Part shown: one piece after another, positions 8,399 to 16,948 of the stretch
Numbering within the stretch: the stretch's first letter is position 1
Layout: each line of letters begins with the position of its first letter
From: Verticiella sediminum
GTDB taxonomy: Bacteria; Pseudomonadota; Gammaproteobacteria; Burkholderiales; Burkholderiaceae_B
DNA: 64,000 nucleotides
Assembly (NCBI RefSeq): GCF_007558815.1
Contig: NZ_VLTJ01000042.1
Coordinates: 310,001 to 374,000 of the forward strand
Direction: 5' to 3'
Translations under genes and position numbers: made by a program
Notes under the pieces: generated by a model
The model's database searches: none
Seen by the model: only the letters and a program-made list of their open reading frames with translations
What the model was told of the DNA's origin: nothing

Positions 8399-9252
8399 CC
8401 CCGCGCCTGCAGGCCGCCCCGATCGCGCCGCCGGCCGGCGCGCCATCTGCCGGGCGGCCGCTGGTCGAGTTCCGCGGGGTGGATCTGCGCTATGGCGAAG
8501 ACGACGACGAAGACAGCACCCTCGCCTTGAGCGGCGTGGACGTGGACATCGCCGCCGGCGAGTTCACCGCGCTGATCGGCCCCTCGGGCTGTGGCAAGTC
8601 GACCATGCTCAAGCTCATCAGCGGCCTGCGCCTGCCTAATGCCGGCGGCGTGACGGTGGCCGGCCGCGAAGTGGACCGGCCGCTCAAGATCGTCGGCATG
8701 GCGTTCCAGAGCCCGGCCCTGCTGCCCTGGCGCACGACGCTGGCCAATGTCCTGCTGCCGCTGGAGATCGTCGAGCCGCATTGCCGCACCTTCAAGCGCG
8801 ACCTGCCCCGGCACCGCGAACGCGTGCACGAGCTGTTCCGCCAGGTCGGGCTGCGCGACGTGGCGCATCGCTACCCGTGGCAGTTGTCCGGCGGGATGCA
8901 GCAGCGCGTGTCGCTCTGCCGGGCGCTGATCCACGAACCCGAACTGCTGCTGCTCGACGAGCCTTTCGGCGCGCTCGACGCCTTCACCCGCGAAGACCTC
9001 TGGGACGTCCTGAAGTCTGTGCAGCACGCGCGCCGGTTCACCGTGGTCCTGGTCACCCATGATCTGGTCGAGGCCACCTACCTCGCCGAGACGGTGCACG
9101 TATTCTCGCAGCGTCCGGGACGCATCATTCACACGCGACGTATCCCCGAGGCGTGCCGGCGCGCTCGCGCCGACCGCTATACGGCCCGCTTCGCGGACGA
9201 AGTGGCGAGCCTGCGCGGCTACGTCGGCCATGCCCAGGAGTCCTGCACATGA
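8395..9252 (+). CDS. ABC importer ATPase (SsuB/TauB-like)
   Basis: 285 residues. Walker A is GPSGCGKST, the Q-loop region reads MAFQSPALLPWRT, the signature is LSGGMQQR, Walker B LLLLDEPFGALD and the switch histidine lies in VTHDLVEA. These features place it with nitrate/sulfonate/taurine importer ATPases. There is an N-terminal extension of about 25 residues, rich in Ala and Pro, before the domain. It overlaps both neighbours by ATGA, so the binding protein, ATPase and permease are one operon. Confidence 0.9.
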   Translation: MTPRLQAAPIAPPAGAPSAGRPLVEFRGVDLRYGEDDDEDSTLALSGVDVDIAAGEFTALIGPSGCGKSTMLKLISGLRLPNAGGVTVAGREVDRPLKIVGMAFQSPALLPWRTTLANVLLPLEIVEPHCRTFKRDLPRHRERVHELFRQVGLRDVAHRYPWQLSGGMQQRVSLCRALIHEPELLLLDEPFGALDAFTREDLWDVLKSVQHARRFTVVLVTHDLVEATYLAETVHVFSQRPGRIIHTRRIPEACRRARADRYTARFADEVASLRGYVGHAQESCT

Positions 9253-10040
9253 AGCGAGGCCGCAAACTGCGCCAGGCGCTCAGCCCATGGTTCACCGCGG
9301 CCGGCCTGTTCCTGCTCTGGGAGCTGGGCTGCCGCGCGTTCCAGGTGCCGCAGATGATCCTGCCCGCGCCCTCGGACGCCTTCGCCGCCATGATCCAGTT
9401 CTGGCCCGCGATCGCCGAGGGCGCCTGGCAGACACTCATGACCACGCTGATCGGGTTCGTCCTTGCGCTGGCCTTCGGCACGCTGCTCGGCGTGCTGGTG
9501 GGCGCGAGCCCCGGGCTGTACCGCGCGATCAACCCGCTGATGATCGGCTTCAACTCCATCCCCAAGGTGGCCGTCGTGCCGGTGCTGGTGATGTGGTTCG
9601 GCATCGGCACGGTGCCCGCGGTGCTGTGCGCCTTCCTGACCGCGTTCTTTCCGATAGCCGTGAACGTGGCCACCGGCATCGCCACGCTCGAGCCCGAACT
9701 GGCCGACGTGCTGCGCTCGCTCGGAGCGCGGCGCAGCGTGGTCCTGCGCAAGGTGGCGCTGCCGCGCGCCATGCCGTATCTGTTCGCCTCGCTCAAGATC
9801 GCGATCACGCTGGCCTTCGTCGGCTCGGTCGTCTCCGAAATGGTGGCCAGTAACGCGGGCATCGGCTATCTGCTGCTCACGGCCAGTTCCTCGTTCCGCG
9901 TGCCTCTGGTGTTCGCCGCCCTGCTGGTGGTGGGCGTGCTCGGCATCGTGATGTATGCGATCGCCGACGCCATCGAGCAGCGCTCCACGTCCTGGGCGCG
10001 GCGCGGCAACGCGGGGGGCGACATCATGGCGGGCGGCTGA
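9249..10040 (+). CDS. ABC importer permease (SsuC/TauC-like)
   Basis: 263 residues, about six transmembrane helices, with the ATPase-contact EAA loop at LRSLGARRSVVLRKVALPRA. ATG 9249 overlaps the ATPase stop (ATGA). It forms the homodimeric channel of the importer made with the two preceding genes. Nothing unusual in length. Confidence 0.9.
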   Translation: MKRGRKLRQALSPWFTAAGLFLLWELGCRAFQVPQMILPAPSDAFAAMIQFWPAIAEGAWQTLMTTLIGFVLALAFGTLLGVLVGASPGLYRAINPLMIGFNSIPKVAVVPVLVMWFGIGTVPAVLCAFLTAFFPIAVNVATGIATLEPELADVLRSLGARRSVVLRKVALPRAMPYLFASLKIAITLAFVGSVVSEMVASNAGIGYLLLTASSSFRVPLVFAALLVVGVLGIVMYAIADAIEQRSTSWARRGNAGGDIMAGG

Positions 10041-10158
10041 CGCCCGACCCTCGCGCCGGCGCAGCCGGCGCCCCTGAGCCGGCTGCCGGCCCGTGGTCAC
10101 GCTCCTGCAACCTTGCGGGCCTAGCGTTCGCCTCGTCGTCGTCACGAGGATGGGCTCG

Positions 10159-11874
10159 ATGGGCAAGCTGCAGGCACGGATGGAAGATCATTTTGCGCAC
10201 CGATTCGATGGCCGCGGTGCGCTCCTGGCGCGCGCCGTCGTGCGCAGTCTGGCGAGAATCGCCCAGTTGGACCGCATCGACGCGTTCCTGCGCGAGCATG
10301 CGCATCTGCACGGCCTGGCCTTCGTCGAAGCGGCGCTGGCGCACCTGGACTGCCGCTACCAGGTCGATCACGTCGAACGCGAGCGCATTCCCGAACATGG
10401 CCGGGTGGTCATCGCCGCCAACCATCCCATGGGAGGACTGGACGCGCTCGCCCTGCTGGCCTGCATCGGCAGCATCCGGCGCGACGTGCGGGTGCTCGGC
10501 AACGATGTCCTGCGCTGGCTGGGCGGCCTGGGCGAACTGCTCATCCCCATCCCGGTCTTCGACGGCCGTGCCTCGGGCGCACAGTTGTCGGCCGTGCGCC
10601 GCGCCCTGGAAGACGACTGCGCCGTGATCGTGTTCCCGGCCGGCGAAGTCTCGCGGCTGGACTGGCGGGGCGTGCGCGACGGCCCCTGGCGTCCGGGGTT
10701 CGTCCGCTTCGCTCAGTCGGCGGGCGCGCCCATCCTGCCGGTGCGCATCGGCGGGCGCAACTCCGCGCTGTTCTACGGCGCATCGGCCGTCTACAAACCC
10801 CTGGGCACGAGCCTGCTGCCGCGCGAACTGTTCGCGCGGCGCGGCACGCGCATCACCATACGCATCGCCGACCCATGCCCAGTGCAAAGCCTGCCCGGCG
10901 AGGGCCGCAACCGCCGCGCGGTCAGCCTTGCCGTCAGGCGCGCCATCGACACCCTGCACCAGGCACACCCTGACTGGCGCGCACCGGCAGCCATCGCGCA
11001 TCGCCGGTACGCCAGCGCCGTACGCACGGAGATCGAGGCCCTGCCGCTGATCGGCAGCACCGCCGACGGCAAGCGCATCCACGCCGGGCGGCTGGCCGCG
11101 GATTCCGCACTGCTGCGCGAGATCGCCCGCCTGCGCGAACAGAGCTTTCGCCAGGCCGGCGAAGGCACCGGACGGCCCCTGGACACGGACAGCTACGACA
11201 CCTGGTACGACCATATCGTGCTGTGGGACACCAAGGCCGAAGCCATTGCGGGCGCGTATCGCGCCGTCGCCGGCGCGCAGTTGCTCGCCGAACGGGGCCT
11301 GGCGGGCCTGTACAGCGCCAAGCTGTTCGCCTTCGCACCCGAACTCGAAGACATGGTGGCGCAAGGCGTGGAACTCGGCCGCAGCTTCGTCGCCCCCGCG
11401 TACCGCGGCGGCCGCAGCCTGGAATACCTCTGGTACGGCATCGGCGCATGGCTGCGCCAACACCCTGGCGTGCGCTACCTCTTCGGCCCCGTGTCCATCA
11501 GCGCCGCCATCCCGCGCGAAGCGCGCGAATGGATGGTCGGCTATTACAGCCGCTATTTCGGCGAACCTCCCGGCCTCGCGAGCGCACCGCATCCCTTTCG
11601 CTACGCCGGCCAGCCGCCGCGCTTCGACACCCTCGACGCCGAAGCCGCCATGCAGGTCCTGCGCGAACAGCTCGAACGGCTGGGCACGCGCGTGCCCACC
11701 CTGTACAAGCAATACGTCGAACTGTGCGAGCCGGGCGGCGTCGGCTTTCTCGCGTTCGGCGTCGACCCCGACTTCAGCGGTGCCATCGACGGCTTGATCC
11801 GCGTCGACCTGACGCGCATGAAGCCGCGCAAGCGGGAACGCTATCTGGGTGTGACGGCGGCAACGGCGCATTGA
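10159..11874 (+). CDS. olsF: two-domain acyltransferase, OlsF-like ornithine lipid synthase
   Basis: 571 residues. The N-terminal part is a PlsC/LPLAT domain of the hemolysin-like subgroup with AANHPMGGLDALALL and VFPAGEVSR. The C-terminal part (from about EALPLIGSTADGKR) is an OlsB-like GNAT N-acyltransferase with SYDTWYDHIVLWD, SFVAPAYRGGRSLEYLWYGI and PVSISAAIPREAREWM. This domain order matches OlsF, which makes ornithine lipids by N-acylating ornithine and then O-acylating the product. ATG 10159 is preferred because GAGGA lies eight bases upstream; ATG 10150 and GTG 10093 are alternatives. The amino-acid head group is inferred, not proven. Confidence 0.75.
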   Translation: MGKLQARMEDHFAHRFDGRGALLARAVVRSLARIAQLDRIDAFLREHAHLHGLAFVEAALAHLDCRYQVDHVERERIPEHGRVVIAANHPMGGLDALALLACIGSIRRDVRVLGNDVLRWLGGLGELLIPIPVFDGRASGAQLSAVRRALEDDCAVIVFPAGEVSRLDWRGVRDGPWRPGFVRFAQSAGAPILPVRIGGRNSALFYGASAVYKPLGTSLLPRELFARRGTRITIRIADPCPVQSLPGEGRNRRAVSLAVRRAIDTLHQAHPDWRAPAAIAHRRYASAVRTEIEALPLIGSTADGKRIHAGRLAADSALLREIARLREQSFRQAGEGTGRPLDTDSYDTWYDHIVLWDTKAEAIAGAYRAVAGAQLLAERGLAGLYSAKLFAFAPELEDMVAQGVELGRSFVAPAYRGGRSLEYLWYGIGAWLRQHPGVRYLFGPVSISAAIPREAREWMVGYYSRYFGEPPGLASAPHPFRYAGQPPRFDTLDAEAAMQVLREQLERLGTRVPTLYKQYVELCEPGGVGFLAFGVDPDFSGAIDGLIRVDLTRMKPRKRERYLGVTAATAH

Positions 11875-11922
11875 TCCGGCACGCCATGGACAACGCCTGC
11901 GGCGATGCCGCACGTACACACC

Positions 11923-12318
11923 TCAGGGCTGGCGCGCGAGAACCTCGAGTTCGTCGGCCCGCTGCGCGCTCATGCGCATCACGCAGACGTTTGCGGCCAC
12001 CCGCGCCAGGGTGCCTCCGTCGGGATCGTCGTAGAAGGCGCAATTCGCATCGCGATAGCGCAACCACGCGCGCTGTGCGTCGCGCAGGGTGTCCTTGCGC
12101 GCTTGCCCGATGCGCTCGCCCAGGGCCTTGTAGGCCGCGTTCAGCCGTGCGTCCTGCCGCTCGGCCTCGGTCTGGATACAGTTCATCATGCCCTGCGTGA
12201 CGCCGCCGGCCTTGTCCATACAGGCCACGTAGGCCGGACTCTCATTGGCATCGGTGGCGGCGGCCCACGCCGACGGCGCGCCGAACAAGGGAATCAGAAC
12301 GAACAGCCAAGGCTTCAT
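11923..12318 (-). CDS. LprI/DUF1311-family secreted protein
   Basis: 131 residues. ATG 12318 follows GGGAGAG and starts a clear Sec signal MKPWLFVLIPLFG with cleavage near AWAAAT; further upstream codons in the same frame look non-coding. The mature part has the paired-cysteine pattern of DUF1311 (CMDKAGGVTQGMMNCIQTE, then RDANCAFYDD and ANVCVMRM) and the conserved AQRAWLRYRDANC. Relatives include lysozyme-inhibitor LprI-like proteins; function in this organism is unknown. Convergent with the acyltransferase. Confidence 0.85.
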   Translation of the reverse strand: MKPWLFVLIPLFGAPSAWAAATDANESPAYVACMDKAGGVTQGMMNCIQTEAERQDARLNAAYKALGERIGQARKDTLRDAQRAWLRYRDANCAFYDDPDGGTLARVAANVCVMRMSAQRADELEVLARQP

Positions 12319-12496
12319 GCAGCTCTCCCGGGAGATGTCCGCCGCCGGCTGTCGCACCACTCTCGACGCGCCGCCGCGGCCCGCGCCCCGGCCCGCAATT
12401 CCGAGGCCTGCTTCCTGGCGTGAACACAGCCGCCCTTTGACCCACCTCCCGCAGCCGTCACAGCCCATTGCCCGCATGCGCACTGTTGATCTAATT

Positions 12497-12515
12497 GGAA
12501 ATGATTATTAATATC
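12497..12515 (+). promoter_or_regulatory. Fur box upstream of TonB receptor
   Basis: GGAAATGATTATTAATATC matches 14 of 19 positions of the Fur consensus GATAATGATAATCATTATC. It lies about 100 bases before the receptor start at 12617, in the 298-base region shared with the divergent DUF1311 gene. The match implies iron-repressed expression of the receptor. Confidence 0.75.
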
Positions 12516-12616
12516 AATGTTGCTTTCTGTCAGCATTTGTTCACAACAGGCGCATATCCGGCCCGGGTTTCCCGTCTGCCGCAAGGATTTGCCCGCTCAC
12601 CCAGGACCCTCGACGC

Positions 12617-14758
12617 ATGCCCCTCAAGACCATCCGCCGTTCCACGCTCGTCGCTCTCGCCAGCCTCGGCGCCGACGCCCTCGCCGCTGAAGACACGCCC
12701 ACCGCCACGCTGGAAACCATCGTCGTCAGCGCCACCGGCTTCGAGCAGGACATCCGCCAGGCCCCGGCCAGCATCTCCGTCATCACCCGCGAAGAGCTGG
12801 AGAGCAAGCCGGTGCACAGCCTGGCCGAAGCCCTGGCCGACGTCGAAGGTGTGGACATCGGCGACTCGGCCGGCAAGACCGGCGGGCTGAACATCAGCAT
12901 CCGCGGCATGCCTTCGGAATACACGCTGGTCCTGATCGACGGGCGGCGCCAGAACGTGGCCGGCAACGTCACGCCCAATGGTTTCGGCGAGACCTCGACG
13001 AGCTTTCTGCCGCCCATGTCGGCCATCGAGCGGATCGAGGTGATCCGCGGCCCGATGTCCACGCTGTACGGCTCGGATGCCATGGGCGGCGTGGTGAACA
13101 TCATTACCCGCCGGGTGGGCCGCGAATGGCACGGCTCGGCCACGATCGAGGGCACGCTGCAGCAGGAGAAGGCCTTCGGCAACACCGCCGGCGGCAACGT
13201 CTACCTGAGCGGCCCCCTGAAGCAGGACCTGCTCGGGCTCACGCTGCGCGCAGGCGTGTTTCGCCGCAGCGCGGCCGACGTGGTGTACGAAACGCCGACC
13301 ACGCCTGACGGCGAGACGCGCCCGACCATGGGCCAGAACCCCGTCGAATACCTCAATCGCAGCGTGGGTGCCCGGCTGGCGCTCACGCCCAACCGCAACC
13401 ACGACATCCTGTTCGACGTGGACGACCAGCGCCAGCGCTACGACAACGATGCGGGCCAGCTCGGCACGCTGGACAGCGGCACGCGGATCGGCGGCTACGA
13501 GCCGCGCCAGCGCTACAATCGTACGCAATACGCGCTGTCGCACACCGGGCGCTTCGGCTTCGGCACGCTGGAAAGCAGCCTGATGCAGAACAACACCGAG
13601 ACCATCGGGCGCACGATCCCCAACGGCACGCCGGGCAAGGAGCCGGGCTCGCCGCGCGATCTCGAGATGCGCCAGACCGTCTTCGATACGCGCCTCGTCA
13701 CACCCATCAGCGCAGGCTGGGGCGAGCATCTGCTGACCCTCGGCGGCCAGTGGCAGAAAGGCAAGATGGTCGACGGGGTCGCCGCCGACCCGTTCGAGTT
13801 CAAGCAGTGGGCGCTGTTCGTCGAGAACGAATGGAGCATCGTGCCCAGCTTCACGCTGACCGGCGGCGTACGCTACGACCACCACGACACCTTCGGCGGC
13901 CATACCAGCCCGCGCCTGTATGCCGTGTGGGACGCCACGCCCAACTGGACCGTCAAGGGCGGCGTGAGCCGCGGCTACAAGACGCCGCGCCTGGACCAGT
14001 TGGCCTCGGGCATCGTCGGCTTCGGCGCCCAGGGCACGCTGCCCCTGGTGGGCTCGCCCAACCTCAAGCCCGAGACCAGCACCTCGACCGAAGTGGGCGT
14101 GGGCTATGACAACCTCGCGGGCTTCACGGCCAACGCCACGGTGTTCAACAACGAGTTCCGCGACAAGATTGCCTCGGGCCCGGGGCTGGAGAACTGCTCC
14201 TGGGCCGGCCAGCCCAATCGCGACGGCTGCGTCGACTATGGCTATTGGCCCAGCGTCGATCTGTTCGGACAAAGCATCAACGTCGACAAGGCCGTCACGC
14301 GCGGCGTCGAACTGGGCACCCGCGTGCCGCTGAATCGGGCGTGGTCGGTGCGCGCCAACTACACCTATACCGACAGCGAGCAGAAGAGCGGGGCCGAGAA
14401 GGGCCTGCCGCTCACCAACACGCCCAAGCACATGTTCAACGCCAGCCTGAACTGGCAGCCCAACGACACCTGGAGCGCATGGCTGCGGGCGGAAATGCGC
14501 AGCAAGCGCTACCGCAGCGCCGGCGTCGCCCGCGACGCCCTGGGCGACTACCGCAGCTACGCGCTCTTTCACCTGGGAGGCCAGTACCGCCTGAACCGGA
14601 ACGTGTCGTTCAACGCGGCGATCTACAACCTGTTCAACAAGAACTTCGTGGATTACGCGCCCTACACCGCCGCCAACGGCAGCACCTCCTACACCAACCG
14701 CTACGTCAACAACCTGGAAGGCCGCCGGTTGTGGCTGTCGGCGAACATCCAGTTCTGA
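12617..14758 (+). CDS. TonB-dependent outer membrane receptor (catecholate siderophore / CirA-FepA type)
   Basis: 713 residues. Signal peptide cleaves near DALAAED, followed by the TonB box ETIVVSA. The plug domain includes QDIRQAPASISVITREEL, the NISIRGM segment, and IERIEVIRGPMSTLYGSDAM with VVNIITRR. The barrel ends in the classic C-terminal Phe of SANIQF. Conserved plug motifs resemble FepA/CirA/BfrA receptors. No periplasmic binding protein or permease accompanies it; the Fur box upstream supports an iron role. Exact siderophore unknown. Confidence 0.9.
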   Translation: MPLKTIRRSTLVALASLGADALAAEDTPTATLETIVVSATGFEQDIRQAPASISVITREELESKPVHSLAEALADVEGVDIGDSAGKTGGLNISIRGMPSEYTLVLIDGRRQNVAGNVTPNGFGETSTSFLPPMSAIERIEVIRGPMSTLYGSDAMGGVVNIITRRVGREWHGSATIEGTLQQEKAFGNTAGGNVYLSGPLKQDLLGLTLRAGVFRRSAADVVYETPTTPDGETRPTMGQNPVEYLNRSVGARLALTPNRNHDILFDVDDQRQRYDNDAGQLGTLDSGTRIGGYEPRQRYNRTQYALSHTGRFGFGTLESSLMQNNTETIGRTIPNGTPGKEPGSPRDLEMRQTVFDTRLVTPISAGWGEHLLTLGGQWQKGKMVDGVAADPFEFKQWALFVENEWSIVPSFTLTGGVRYDHHDTFGGHTSPRLYAVWDATPNWTVKGGVSRGYKTPRLDQLASGIVGFGAQGTLPLVGSPNLKPETSTSTEVGVGYDNLAGFTANATVFNNEFRDKIASGPGLENCSWAGQPNRDGCVDYGYWPSVDLFGQSINVDKAVTRGVELGTRVPLNRAWSVRANYTYTDSEQKSGAEKGLPLTNTPKHMFNASLNWQPNDTWSAWLRAEMRSKRYRSAGVARDALGDYRSYALFHLGGQYRLNRNVSFNAAIYNLFNKNFVDYAPYTAANGSTSYTNRYVNNLEGRRLWLSANIQF

Positions 14759-14863
14759 TCAAACGCCCGGCCACGGATACGGGCGGGGCGGGCCTCACAC
14801 CGGGGTCCGCCGACCGGACGGCTGTTGCCGTGCTGCTTGCGCAGCACGGCAGGCCGCCGCCCA

Positions 14864-14877
14864 GGTGTCAACACATT
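14864..14877. repeat. left copy of inverted repeat GGTGTCAACACATT
   Basis: GGTGTCAACACATT here is the exact reverse complement of AATGTGTTGACACC at 15055-15068. The inner GTGTCAACAC is itself nearly palindromic (GTGT/ACAC arms), so each copy could be one operator. Homology continues loosely outward (CATAG on both sides). Confidence 0.75.
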
Positions 14878-15054
14878 CGGCCATAGTGGCGTTAAATCCG
14901 TTTTCACCCGGTTGAATTCTCGCTCATCCAGGCGGTTGCCAGCTTCGGCAAAAATCCTCTTTCTCACGGAAAGCTATCCAACACACTAAAACCGGGGCGC
15001 ATCGGCGTCGTTAGCGGTATCAGCAGGGAATCGGCTCATGCGTGCCCTATGCGC

Positions 15055-15089
15055 AATGTGTTGACACCTCGCATGCCACAGAGCAAGAT
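15055..15089 (+). promoter_or_regulatory. right operator copy overlapping a candidate promoter
   Basis: AATGTGTTGACACC (15055-15068) contains a consensus -35 hexamer TTGACA at 15061-15066; 17 bases on lies CAAGAT (15084-15089), a weak -10. A protein bound to GTGTTGACAC would occlude this promoter, which would serve the small gene, methyltransferase and NTF2-like gene that follow. Confidence 0.45.
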
Positions 15090-15117
15090 CATCGCAACCG
15101 ACAGATCTGCGGAAACG

Positions 15118-15396
15118 ATGATGCCCGACGCTCCGGACGCGATGCCGCCCTACCGGCCCGAACAGCAGCTCTTCTCCGACCCGGTGATCGACCGGTTGAT
15201 GGCCGTAACGATGACGCTCGCCGCCGAGGTGTATATCCTGCGCGAGCGCATCGGCGATCTGGAATCCAGGCTTGCCGGCGACGACAGTTCCGCGTCCGGC
15301 ACGCCGGCCGGCGAACGCAGCGCGCAAGCGGCCGCATTCGCGGCGCACGTACTCGGCCCGCTGCTGGGCGAACAGCAATCCCGGGGGCCGCAATGA
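15118..15396 (+). CDS. small conserved-looking protein of unknown function (92 aa)
   Basis: Starting at ATG 15118 this encodes 92 residues; an upstream in-frame ATG at 15049 would overlap the candidate -35 element and is less likely. The sequence YRPEQQLFSDPVIDRLMAVTMT followed by AAEVYILRERIGDLE predicts an amphipathic helix and short coiled coil, then a disordered Ala/Gly/Ser-rich tail. Its stop overlaps the methyltransferase start by ATGA, so it is translated with it. I do not recognise the family; a partner or adaptor subunit of the methyltransferase is only an inference. Confidence 0.65.
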   Translation: MMPDAPDAMPPYRPEQQLFSDPVIDRLMAVTMTLAAEVYILRERIGDLESRLAGDDSSASGTPAGERSAQAAAFAAHVLGPLLGEQQSRGPQ

Positions 15397-16493
15397 ACGC
15401 CGTCTCCGGCATGCCCGCCGCACAAGCCGGCCGTGCCCTGGCCGAGCGTGAACGCGAGAGCTACCAGCGCTTCGTGACCGCGGCCCGGCGCTACTGGGCG
15501 CACGACATGTTCACGGCACTGCGCCGGCAGGTCGCCGAGGATGTCCGCATGGCCGGACGGGCCGGCGACAGCGACGGCGGTTTCGAGGCCCGTGTGCAGG
15601 CACACCCCACCCACCAGGTCTTCGCCTGGTTCGAGCGTCACCTGCAGCGCATGCGCTATTCCGGCCCGCATGGGCTGGTGGCCGGCGTCCAGGCCCGGCG
15701 CGACAGCCTGCTGCAGGCGCTCGAAAAGCCCCTGCCCGAGGGCTTGCTCAGGCTGGAGCCGGACCTTCAGGCGCCGACCTACTACACGGACTGGGACATC
15801 CACCAGCATCCGGGCGGGCTGGGCTCGGACGTGCTTGCCGCCTTCGTGTATCGCGAGGCGGTCGGCGCCGGCGTGGTCGGCAAGCCCGCGCTGCACGAAC
15901 GCTTCGCGAGCCAGGTCGTCGGCCGGCGCATGCCGAGCCGGGTACTCGACCTCGGCTGCGGCTTCGGGCGCAGCAGCTACGCTTTCGCGGCCGCGGCGCC
16001 GCAGGCCAGCGTGCAGGGCATCGACCTGGCGGCCGGCTGCGTCATGCTGGCCGCGCACGACGCGCCCGAGCCGCTGCAGCCCCGACTCGGCTTCGCACAG
16101 GCGGACGCCCTGGCCAGTCGGCTGCCGACGGGCAGTTTCGACCTGGTGACGTCGACCATGCTCCTGCACGAGATGCCGGAGGACGCTGTCCACGCCCTGA
16201 TCGCAGAAACCGGCCGGCTGCTCGCCCCCGGCGGCATGGTGGCCCACCTCGACTTCCTGCCGCCGGCCGATCCCTTGCTGCAGGTCCTGCATGCCGGCCA
16301 CGCTCGCCGCAACAACGAACCCTATCTGCTCGATCACAGCCGCATCGACCTCGCCGCCGCGTACCAGGCTGCGGGCTTCCGAACGGTGGAGGTAATGGAT
16401 TTCGCCGAAGACGACAGCGCGCTCGCCGATCCGCCGCACGCCTGGCGCCTGCCCTGGAAAATCATCCTGGCGGTCAAGGGGGACGGCCTGTGA
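15393..16493 (+). CDS. class I SAM-dependent methyltransferase
   Basis: 366 residues. The first 175 residues are a helical region of unknown type with YYTDWDIHQHPGGLGSD. The Rossmann methyltransferase domain follows: motif I VLDLGCGFGRSS (184-195), the acidic residue in VQGIDLAAGC, motif FDLVTSTMLLHEM and post-motif LLAPGGMVAHLDFLPP. Such a long N-terminal domain suggests a specialised small-molecule acceptor. It is coupled to its neighbours by ATGA upstream and GTGA downstream. Substrate unknown. Confidence 0.85.
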   Translation: MNAVSGMPAAQAGRALAERERESYQRFVTAARRYWAHDMFTALRRQVAEDVRMAGRAGDSDGGFEARVQAHPTHQVFAWFERHLQRMRYSGPHGLVAGVQARRDSLLQALEKPLPEGLLRLEPDLQAPTYYTDWDIHQHPGGLGSDVLAAFVYREAVGAGVVGKPALHERFASQVVGRRMPSRVLDLGCGFGRSSYAFAAAAPQASVQGIDLAAGCVMLAAHDAPEPLQPRLGFAQADALASRLPTGSFDLVTSTMLLHEMPEDAVHALIAETGRLLAPGGMVAHLDFLPPADPLLQVLHAGHARRNNEPYLLDHSRIDLAAAYQAAGFRTVEVMDFAEDDSALADPPHAWRLPWKIILAVKGDGL

Positions 16494-16921
16494 ACACCGA
16501 AGCGAACACCGCCCGAACGGACCTGGAGCAGGCACAGGCCCGGGTCAGGCGCTATCTGGCCGCCCTGGAAGCCCGCGACGTGGAAGCGGCCCAGCGCCAC
16601 CTGGCGCCGGACGTGCGCATCACCGGGCCCGGCGGACGTACCTGGGCATCGGCGCAGGAACTGGTCGCCAACTCGGCAGGCCGCTATCGCCGCATCGGCA
16701 AGCACATCACACAGGTCGACTGCCTGCGCGGCGACGAGAGCGGCGTCATCGTCGTCTATTGCAGCGGCACGCTGCATGGCGAATGGCTGGACGGTACCTC
16801 CTTCGCAGGCGTGCGCTTCATCGACCGCTTCGAATGCCATGCGCACGGCATCACGCGCCAGGACGTCTGGAACGACGCCGCGGAGCATCGCCTGCGGCAA
16901 GCCGCACCGCCCTCACGCTGA
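16490..16921 (+). CDS. NTF2-like (SnoaL-type) protein
   Basis: 143 residues, GTG start at 16490 overlapping the methyltransferase stop. The fold pattern is the NTF2-like cone: VRRYLAALEARDVEAAQRHLAPDVRITGPGG and later GTLHGEWLDGTSFAGVRFIDRFE. Members include polyketide cyclases, ketosteroid isomerases and small-subunit proteins. Coupled translation implies it works on the methyltransferase pathway, but no catalytic residues can be named with confidence. Confidence 0.7.
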   Translation: MNTEANTARTDLEQAQARVRRYLAALEARDVEAAQRHLAPDVRITGPGGRTWASAQELVANSAGRYRRIGKHITQVDCLRGDESGVIVVYCSGTLHGEWLDGTSFAGVRFIDRFECHAHGITRQDVWNDAAEHRLRQAAPPSR

Positions 16922-16948
16922 CCCGACCCGCCTTCCTCACCCGCGAGC

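Larger units (their letters stand above)
14759..15117. other. 359-base intergenic region with hairpin, paired operators and a promoter
   Basis: No gene is seen. It contains a perfect 10-bp hairpin (14827-14836 with 14841-14850, loop TTGC) just after the TonB receptor, suitable for RNA 3'-end protection or termination although no T-run follows. It also contains two copies of a 15-base inverted repeat described separately. The core between them is less GC-rich than its surroundings. Confidence 0.6.

Noticed and set aside
10024-11919. 631-codon open frame on the minus strand
   Set aside because: Antisense to the two-domain acyltransferase, whose motifs are intact on the plus strand.
12530-14572. 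680-codon open frame on the minus strand
   Set aside because: Antisense shadow of the TonB receptor at 12617-14758; no start site or recognisable domain.
14827-14850. Perfect hairpin as a proven intrinsic terminator of the TonB receptor
   Set aside because: Stem is perfect but is followed by GC-rich sequence with no T-run, so termination is not shown.
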